From Labyrinthula sp. Ha (taxonomy: Eukaryota > Sar > Bigyra > Labyrinthulida > Labyrinthulaceae): DNA of 64,000 nucleotides. This document shows, piece by piece, positions 57,739-64,000 of the stretch. A program made the translations under genes and the position numbers. Position 1 is the stretch's first letter; each line of letters begins with the position of its first letter. The notes beneath the pieces are model-generated. The model did no database searches. It was not told where the DNA came from and saw nothing but the letters and a program-made list of their open reading frames with translations. The DNA lies in the NCBI GenBank assembly GCA_015227615.1, contig JAALGZ010000025.1, positions 186,001 to 250,000 of the forward strand, written 5' to 3'.

Positions 57739-59131
57739 TACAAGAAATTAGTTAGAAAAGTTTCTAAATTAGACAAATCTAGAAAAAGAAAGTTTGTTTT
57801 TCTTAAACTTTTGAAAACAAGTTGAAACATCATGTTTACATCTTAGAACAAAACAACAAGCTAAGTACGTCTTGCATACATCAAATTGAAGCCGAACTCA
57901 CTTACAAGCTTAAACCTTCCTTTCTTTCTTTTTGCAGACCTCTTCTTTCTAGCTTGAAGTATAGCCCATGGTTCAATAGTGAGTAAAGGAGGAGATTCTT
58001 GTTTTAGGATCAGTGACTCTTCTCTTGGTTCAATCTCGCGACAGATCTTCTTCTGGTACGGATCAACTTCTAATACAAGGTCTTCCATCTTCAACTGCTT
58101 ATGTTCCATGACATCAACCTGAACTCTAGCTTTCATACAATCTTTGAGCAAGGAGTTTTCTATGACTATGCTTCCAAGTGCTCTCATCTCTTTGAAGAAA
58201 CTTTCTTCTTCGAACAGCAGCTCTACTCTAGGAAGGGATCTTAGTTGAGAAAAACCATCGTCCGGTGTAATCGAATTCACTTTAGCGCACACAGACATCC
58301 TTCCAAGTACTCTTGTCTCCACTTCATATAAAATACTGCTTTCGTCTTCAGAATTAAGTCCTTCTGTTGATGAAACACTGCTTCTTCTTCTGTGTAGCTT
58401 TTCTCTGAGTCTATTTCGTAGACCAACTTTTCTTCCATTTCCAGCAGGAAGGACTTTCTTAGCAAGAAGATAGTCGCTTTTCTTTTTACTTAGTTTTAGT
58501 CCAAGTGCTTTTAGAAGGTTTCCTGCAACTTCAACTACCATTTTCTTTTCTTTTTCAGTTTCTATTTATATTATATTTGTTTTAATAATTATTATTTATA
58601 TATATATAATATATTCATACTGTATCGTTATAAAGAGTTGATATACTGAATTATTTTATGAATTAGTTAGATATATATGATTGGTTGAATGGGATTTAAT
58701 TGATTGGATAAACACTATGACCATAAGAGTCATAGTGAGAATCCAACGGATTTTAAGAATTAATCACAAAAAAGAGAAAAATAGAATAACAAGTTTGATC
58801 AAGTCGACATTCAAGTATTAAAGCTAGCAAGACACGAGGAATTTGACCCAGAAGTATAGAAGGGACATTCACGTGAAGCCTATCTAATCGAAGAGAGCCA
58901 ATCCCGATTAGATCTAATACATAATAATTGATCATTAATATTCAGACTGAATAAATAAATTATACAGTTTATATTATACAAATAGAATATTCACAGAAAT
59001 TTCTTTAACGAATATTCTGAATTTTATTCAAGAAAGAGATTTTGATTGTGTAGAATTCCATAAATATATTCAGATGACATTACCCTGGGTAGTTCTACTG
59101 CATACTGTATATTATAAGACAGTGTTTGGGA
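57739..59131 (-). repeat. Inverted 1.4-kb repeat, arm 2 (arm 1 at 27929-29321)
   Basis: Reverse-orientation partner of arm 1. The outer boundary here is GACAGTGTTTGG, followed by unrelated DNA; the inner boundary is near TACAAGAAA. Arm 2 carries an intact copy of the 226-residue gene and the same upstream hairpin. It converges on the metallophosphatase. Confidence 0.9.
57861..58541 (-). CDS. Unknown 226-residue protein, arm 2 copy
   Basis: Intact, single-exon, about 96% identical to the arm 1 protein. The first 96 residues are identical. Differences are then L97F, R-to-K in SFFxEM, HKKLKLED to HKQLKMED, VLVVD to VLEVD, YQNK to YQKK, WAVL to WAIL, KKMSTK to KKRSAK and LVCEF to LVSEF. Most of the nucleotide differences change the residue. 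No domain recognised. Confidence 0.7.
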   Translation of the reverse strand: MVVEVAGNLLKALGLKLSKKKSDYLLAKKVLPAGNGRKVGLRNRLREKLHRRRSSVSSTEGLNSEDESSILYEVETRVLGRMSVCAKVNSITPDDGFSQLRSLPRVELLFEEESFFKEMRALGSIVIENSLLKDCMKARVQVDVMEHKQLKMEDLVLEVDPYQKKICREIEPREESLILKQESPPLLTIEPWAILQARKKRSAKRKKGRFKLVSEFGFNLMYARRT

Positions 59132-59446
59132 ACCCAACTTTTATACACCAGCGTATGATACACCACTCTTCCGTTAGGGATTGTAGTGGGGTTTTAGGTG
59201 AAAAGGAAATGGTGTACCGGTAGTGAATGTTTGATGGAGTTCAATATAACTTAACAGAAAATTAATAGTAGATCTTCAATTCCCAACTTTGTGTTCCCAA
59301 AATTTGTGAAAACAATAACCAAAGAAATTACAAGTATGGAAACACACCTTTCTGCTCCTATAAAAGAGGAAGTAGACCTTGAACAACCAAACCAAAGCGA
59401 AAGAAATGACAGTTGGATCAGTTACTGAGGCTCTACACCAGAAGAG
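59132..59446. other. Intergenic with short inverted words
   Basis: Near 59143-59165 the word TACACCA or TACACCAC occurs twice and its complement TGGTGTA appears near 59211. This could be the edge of a small non-autonomous element. No gene is seen. Confidence 0.3.
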
Positions 59447-59961
59447 ATGTTGGAAGTTGTGAAGAGGGTAAGTGCTAACCGATTTAGACTTAGAAAACAG
59501 TCCTCCCACAGCTTTTCTGACGAAGAAACTAAAAGAATTTTTGGATTTAGTAAAAAAATGATGCGTAGATGTAAATTAAAATGTGCGTCTTCTAAGAATT
59601 GTACTTTTGAGTTAAACTTTAAGTTTGACTCAAATTAGGAAAATACATTTCCCAATCAAAATACTTAGTTCACACAGGACATGAAGTACAAGTAAAGAAA
59701 AATGAAAGAAAATTGCAATCAGATTTAAAACCAGAAGAATTGAGAATGTTAAAGAACCTTGGAGTTGTTGACACTCTCTTAACATCAGTGGAAGTGGCAC
59801 TTCATCGGGAATTTCCAGGGATTTACTTTGACAAACACTTACTAAAACGTCAATTAAAGAAGGCTAGAGAAGAACGAAGAGTTTCAGAAGATACTAATAT
59901 TCAAATTTTAATTAAAACAAGTAAAAGATATCTAAGCAATGGAGGAAATTTTGAACTTTAA
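59447..59961 (+). pseudogene. Transposase-like zinc-finger fragment (MULE/FAR1-like)
   Basis: Two adjacent frames. The first (59447-59638) has RCKLKCASSKNCTFELNFKF. The second, open from about 59639, has KYLVHTGHEVQ then ELRMLKNLGVVDTLLTSVEV and KRQLKKAREERRVSEDTN. The C-C, aromatic, H-x2-H spacing resembles the N-terminal zinc finger of Mutator-like transposases and FAR1-type proteins. One frameshift separates the Cys part from the His part; none of the possible short introns joins them without a stop. No catalytic domain follows, so this is a fragment. Confidence 0.35.
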
Positions 59962-60161
59962 CACTTAAGTAGGTTTTCCTATATAGTACTCACCTATAAC
60001 CTTTTCTTCTAGCAACTCCGTTTTCTCATGCGAAGTTTTCCTATACAGTACTCACTTCACAACGACCTCGATCAACATTTTCATTGCATTTAAATAGAAA
60101 CCCTTTAAACACGTCTTCGTAAAACCAAACAGAATATATTGAATTGAAAACCATGTACCTC

Positions 60162-60448
60162 ATGATCAACCACGGAATTATTATATGCATCGTGGGAGAG
60201 TAAATGTATGTAAGAACTGCCAGATGATCAGCCACGGAATTATTTTATGCATCATGGGATAGTAAATGTGTGTAAGAGCTGCTAGATGATCAACCACGGA
60301 ATTATTTTATGCATCGTGGGATAGTAAATGTGTGTAAGAGCTGCTAGATGATCAACCACGGAATTATTTTATGCATCGTGGGATAGTAAATGTGTGTAAG
60401 AGCTGCTAGATGATCAACCACGGAATTATTTTATGCCTCGTGGGATAG
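60162..60448 (+). repeat. 62-bp tandem repeat, about 4.6 copies
   Basis: Units start at 60162, 60224, 60286, 60348 and 60410 (partial). The first unit differs from the others at several positions; the later ones are nearly identical. Each contains CCACG ... CGTGG arms about 16 bases apart, so each unit could form a short hairpin. Confidence 0.9.
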
Positions 60449-60525
60449 CTTCTCTATATATGTTGAAGGCCGTTCAATAGATCAGTTTTCAAACTTTTCA
60501 TCCAACGGCCCTATAAAATAAGAAC

Positions 60526-60622
60526 ATCCTGATCCCTATGCCCACCCCCAATCAGGAAACCCTCAATTTACGTATCTTTTTCCAAACAGCTTTAAATCCT
60601 GATCCCTATGCCCACCCCCAAT
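60526..60622 (+). repeat. 27-bp direct repeat pair, 70-bp spacing
   Basis: The word ATCCTGATCCCTATGCCCAC plus CCCCAAT occurs exactly at 60526-60552 and 60596-60622. It is C-rich in AT-rich DNA. Confidence 0.85.
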
Positions 60623-60766
60623 ATACCTTTCCTCTTGTAACCTAAAAGTAATTAAAAAAAAACCTCTACCTAAACCCCAAGCATGGGCTATGGATCTGGT
60701 TTTTGCAGATCTGTGTGGGTCTACGGTTAGCTTTTTCCCAAAAGCTAACCCTAGCCCCTACTAGGG

Positions 60767-61010
60767 TTCATATATATAAAGAGTTTATTGTTTTCTTCTT
60801 CACCTGGTCAATCCTTCGGGTTATTCCCCTGTAACTGTTTTCTTTTTAAATCCGTTGGTTGAAACTTCTAAGTCTTTCAATTTTGTTTCAATTTCCATTT
60901 CAATGTCTTCAGCTTGATCTATGTGTGTAACTGGTTTATATAAATAAAGTTTTTCTCGTTTTCTTCTTCACTTGATCAATCCTTGAGCTTCATCGGATAT
61001 TTATTATCCA
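60767..61010 (+). repeat. Diverged direct repeat with TATA-like starts
   Basis: Two related stretches, near 60767-60825 and 60937-61000. Both run from TATA(A)TAAA through TTTTCTTCTTCAC, then TGGTCAATCCTT or TGATCAATCCTT. They look like duplicated promoter or LTR-edge sequence of an unknown element. No open frame follows. Confidence 0.4.
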
Positions 61011-61045
61011 TTTGTAATTTTAATTGTAATTGTGGTTTTTTTTTT

Positions 61046-61119
61046 ATTTTGGGCAATTGTGGTATTGGTAGAATTGGAAGATTGGCGTAATTTACGCCAC
61101 CGTAAATAAATATTATTCC
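61046..61119. repeat. Palindrome-bearing repeat, copy 1
   Basis: About 74 bp beginning ATTTTGGGCAATT. It contains the near-perfect palindrome TGGCGTAATTTACGCCA (61083-61099) followed by CGTAAATAAATA. The partner is at 62375-62447. Confidence 0.6.
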
Positions 61120-61812
61120 ATTATTTATATTGGGAATTCATTTTTTTTACAAGCGCGTATTTTACACTCGGCATGTGATTGCTTCAATTTTTGTGAGAAT
61201 GGCTATTTATGGCATATGTATAATTAACGCATTAATGACATTTTTGATTTCAGGATTTGAAATTTGGGCCATATAAACAAAAATCATACTACGAAAATTT
61301 TGAGGTACCGGAGTTAAAAATTGGGCCATCTGACCCAAAATCAGAAAAAAAAACAAAAAAGGAAAAATTGCAAAAAAATGAAACCGTATTGAGAACCTAG
61401 TTGAAAACGAAAAGGACCTATAAAACGCTCCAAAGACATGAGAGCTAGAGATATGAGTACATTTTTAAGTTGTTACAGAAAACTAGATGTGTTTCCACCT
61501 TTCAACGGTTGCAAACGGTTGCTTCAAGTGGTTCAAAAGGACACCTGTACTTCTTACTTTAGAAAATATAATTTTCAACTTATGTATTTTAAACATATCA
61601 GAAAATATTGTAGTGCTATTGTAGCAATTGTTCTTTTGTTTCTATTTTTTCATAAGTATAAATTCAAGGAAAGACTTATTTTTTTTTAATATAGTTCCTT
61701 TTTTATACTTTGACAAAATATAGACGGACAGAGGAAAAAGTGATATACATTATAAGGTAACAAGTAAATACTAAAAGCTAAAACACAATTAAATGTGAAG
61801 TTTCCTGAACTT

Positions 61813-61885
61813 TGCGTAGCGAGGATCCTTTCATGCTCCCCACGTCTTCAAAAATGGCCCCCATTACCCGTGCCTCACTCCCCAC
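61813..61885 (+). repeat. GC-richer cassette, copy 2
   Basis: Related to 26758-26830: GCGTAGCGAGGA, then GCTCCCCACGTCTTC and a C-rich run with GTGCCTCACTCC. The TATA box of copy 1 is replaced by CAAAAATG. Confidence 0.4.
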
Positions 61886-62374
61886 TGGGCCCTCGATGAA
61901 GATGAGGATGGATTTAAATCTTTTTCCATAGGTTGGATACAGAAACTTGAAAATATATCTGAAAGTGTAAAATATAATTGTGAACTGACATAGTTAGAAG
62001 CTTAAGACAAATGATTTTGAAAACTGAAACTGAGAAGATTAAGATTTTTCTCAAAATTAAAATTTAAAACTTAAGTGGTTTAAGGTTGATACAAAATATT
62101 CTAGTTCTGTAAAAATAATTTTTCTTTCATTTCCCTTATTCGTTGAGCTCATATCTTTTCATCTTTTTTGAACAAAATAACCTTGCATTTTGCTTTCCCT
62201 TGAATCCTTGAACGAAGCTTGAATTCCGCTATTCGTCTTCCCTTGAAAATTCTTGCTTGATGATCCTTGTCACTCTTTCCTGCTTCGTACAAAATCATTT
62301 TTCCTTGATTATTCTTGCTTGAAACTTGATATGCCTGGAATATTCTTACTTTTTCACTTGTCATTTTTATAATA

Positions 62375-62447
62375 ATTTTGGGAAATTATGTTATTGGTAT
62401 AATTGGAAGAGTGGCGTAATATACGCCAGCGTAAATAAATACTATCC
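62375..62447. repeat. Palindrome-bearing repeat, copy 2
   Basis: Same layout as copy 1 with TGGCGTAATATACGCCA at 62412-62428 and GCGTAAATAAATACTATCC after it. It lies in direct orientation, 1.33 kb away. Confidence 0.6.
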
Positions 62448-64000
62448 CTAAACACCCTTAAGTATAGCACGCTTTACCATAACCTATAGCACTAAGAAGA
62501 TGAATAAAATGTCCTCTTCCTTATAAGTGTGGCATTTGAAAGTTTCTTCAATTGTGGGCACTCTCGTTTCCATAAAAGTTTTCTATCCTTGAAAGAAGAA
62601 CTACTTTTTCGGTTAAATTTGAGGGGGAATTTTTTACTGATAATAAAATTTATTTGTGTTTTTGCAGCACAGTTTCGGAGAAAAGTTCGATTACAGATGA
62701 ACGCTTAGGAAATGAATGATATATACTCTGCAATATTGTAAGTAACTATTAAAGACATATATCAATCCGTGTAATATCTTCCATGTACCAGCTAGTACAA
62801 GATCCTTGATATTAAGAAACAGACGTATAAATTGTCTCCATAATACCAAGACATTAAGATATTGAAATGTTCAATAACTATTCCATCGGTTCTATGGTTA
62901 ATATGAATAAAACCTGGCCGAAATGATACTTAAAGAAAAAAATCAGCTTCATCTAAATAATTCTGGTATCAACATATAGTTGAAAGTTGGATTACCCATT
63001 TTCTTCTTTATTGAATTCTATTTCACTTTCTTAACTAAGGAAATATCTCATTTTTTAGAACCGTCTACCAACTTAAGTAATAAATTATGTTTTCGTGGTT
63101 CTAATTGCAGTGAATTGTGTATGATAGAGTAATCAACAATATGTGCTTATGTTAAATCTTCTGGAAGATCCCTCTTACCAACTTGAAATATGAACTTAAA
63201 TATAGGAATGTATTTATCTACTGAAAGAATCACAACGCTGCTTCAGCAAAATAAGACATATAGGTATGAAAACATAGAATTTTAAAGTTGTTAAGACTCA
63301 TCACCTAGTTAGAATTCTGTGTGCATTACAAAATAAAATTATAATGATGTTTGGAAATTCAGGTGCAAAAATTTCCAGAAAAGAAGTGAATTTCAATTCC
63401 TAGTTTAAGAATGTAGGGATTAATATTCATCGGTTCGTGTTTTAATTGTACGTTATTACAATTTTTGTACTTACATCCTACTACTCCCCAATCATAGGAC
63501 TAGATTCTTGAATATCACGCAGAGTGAGCTTAAATTATGCAGCCTCTTGAATTAGGAGAAATATAGTATGGGAAATACTATTCATGTAAGAGAGCAGCTA
63601 GGTACTTATATTGAAGAAGGCCTTGTGAAGAGCTCTTTGAAAATAATAGTTTTTCTTTCATTTCCGTGATAAGAAGTTCTCGGGATGACCTCAAAGACTA
63701 AGCCAGTTCGGGAGTCAGAGCGTAAGAATTTAACGCGACCCTTTTCAATGAAGAGAAACTCCCTGCTGGTCAATATAATTGAGCAAAATGTATATACAGA
63801 ACTCAAGAATGAACGAATAGTACAAACTTCAAGGGTTATTATCCTTGTATTTTAAGTTGATGGAATGTAAAATTGTATGAATGAGCAGTACCGAACAATG
63901 AAGGTGGCTGTACTCAAAAGCGGCACCTTCAACATAAATATTTTTCTCCTGCAACTGCGAAGGATTTTTGTTTGATGAGAGTATTCACATGGGAAATGTG
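62448..64000. other. Non-genic right edge
   Basis: AT-rich; no supported gene, RNA or element. Confidence 0.4.

Noticed and set aside
59600-59640. A 28-nt intron joining the two transposase-like frames
   Set aside because: A segment with GT...AG ends and the right length exists, but splicing it leads to a stop codon, and an alternative 38-nt intron also creates a stop.
60660-60770. CTAAACCCC and CTAACCCTA words suggesting telomere repeats
   Set aside because: Only isolated words, with no tandem array.
1-64000. tRNA, rRNA or CRISPR loci
   Set aside because: I saw no tRNA-like cloverleaf, no conserved rRNA block and no spaced direct-repeat array of CRISPR type. Small RNA genes could have been missed by eye.

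Overview
The window is nuclear DNA of an AT-rich eukaryote, most likely a unicellular or simple flagellate-grade lineage. It encodes eukaryote-only proteins (ribosome-biogenesis factors IMP4 and NOP53, Pex14-type domains, a ROCO GTPase, a dual-specificity phosphatase). It also has spliceosomal GT-AG introns that are nearly all 27-35 nt long. The standard genetic code fits the intact genes. The lineage cannot be fixed from sequence alone. The LRR-ROCO gene, the phosphagen kinase with an N-terminal myristoylation-type start, and the Copia and hAT remains would suit a stramenopile or a similar protist.

Layout. 1-560: antisense LINE remnant. 0.8-4.7 kb: compact cluster of a HAD phosphatase-like gene, TRMO, a small membrane/coiled-coil protein and NOP53; the first two and the last two are convergent, and TRMO and the small gene share a CCAAT-rich divergent promoter. 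4.7-10.4 kb: copy A of an old segmental duplication ending in an LRR-ROCO gene. 10.4-18.9 kb: one small Cys-containing ORF, then hAT and Copia remains. 18.9-23 kb: IMP4, phosphagen kinase and a two-helix membrane protein. 23-27.9 kb: no gene seen. 27.9-29.3 kb: one arm of a 1.4-kb inverted repeat carrying a 226-residue unknown protein. 29.5-30.8 kb: bZIP factor. 31.8-36.3 kb: copy B of the segmental duplication, with a decayed LRR-ROCO gene. 36.3-47.9 kb: gene desert with Copia fossils. 47.9-53.3 kb: dual-specificity phosphatase, PH-domain protein and a 1166-residue protein with repeated Pex14 N-type domains. 55.9-57.5 kb: metallophosphatase. 57.7-59.1 kb: the other arm of the inverted repeat. 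59.4-64 kb: a transposase-like fragment, a 62-bp tandem repeat and several dispersed repeats.

The strongest unusual system is the LRR-ROCO pair. Each leucine-rich repeat sits on its own exon of 75-93 nt (always a multiple of three), bounded by phase-2 introns of only 28-29 nt. Single repeats could therefore be added, lost or swapped without breaking frame. Exon-per-repeat LRR-ROCO genes are known from brown algae, where they have been proposed as shuffling immune receptors; here the design appears with miniature introns. The second is the Pex14-type gene: its two clear domains are split by phase-0 introns at the same codon, so an exon-intron unit was duplicated. The third is the inverted repeat pair, identical over about 870 bp and then abruptly divergent, mostly at amino-acid-changing sites.
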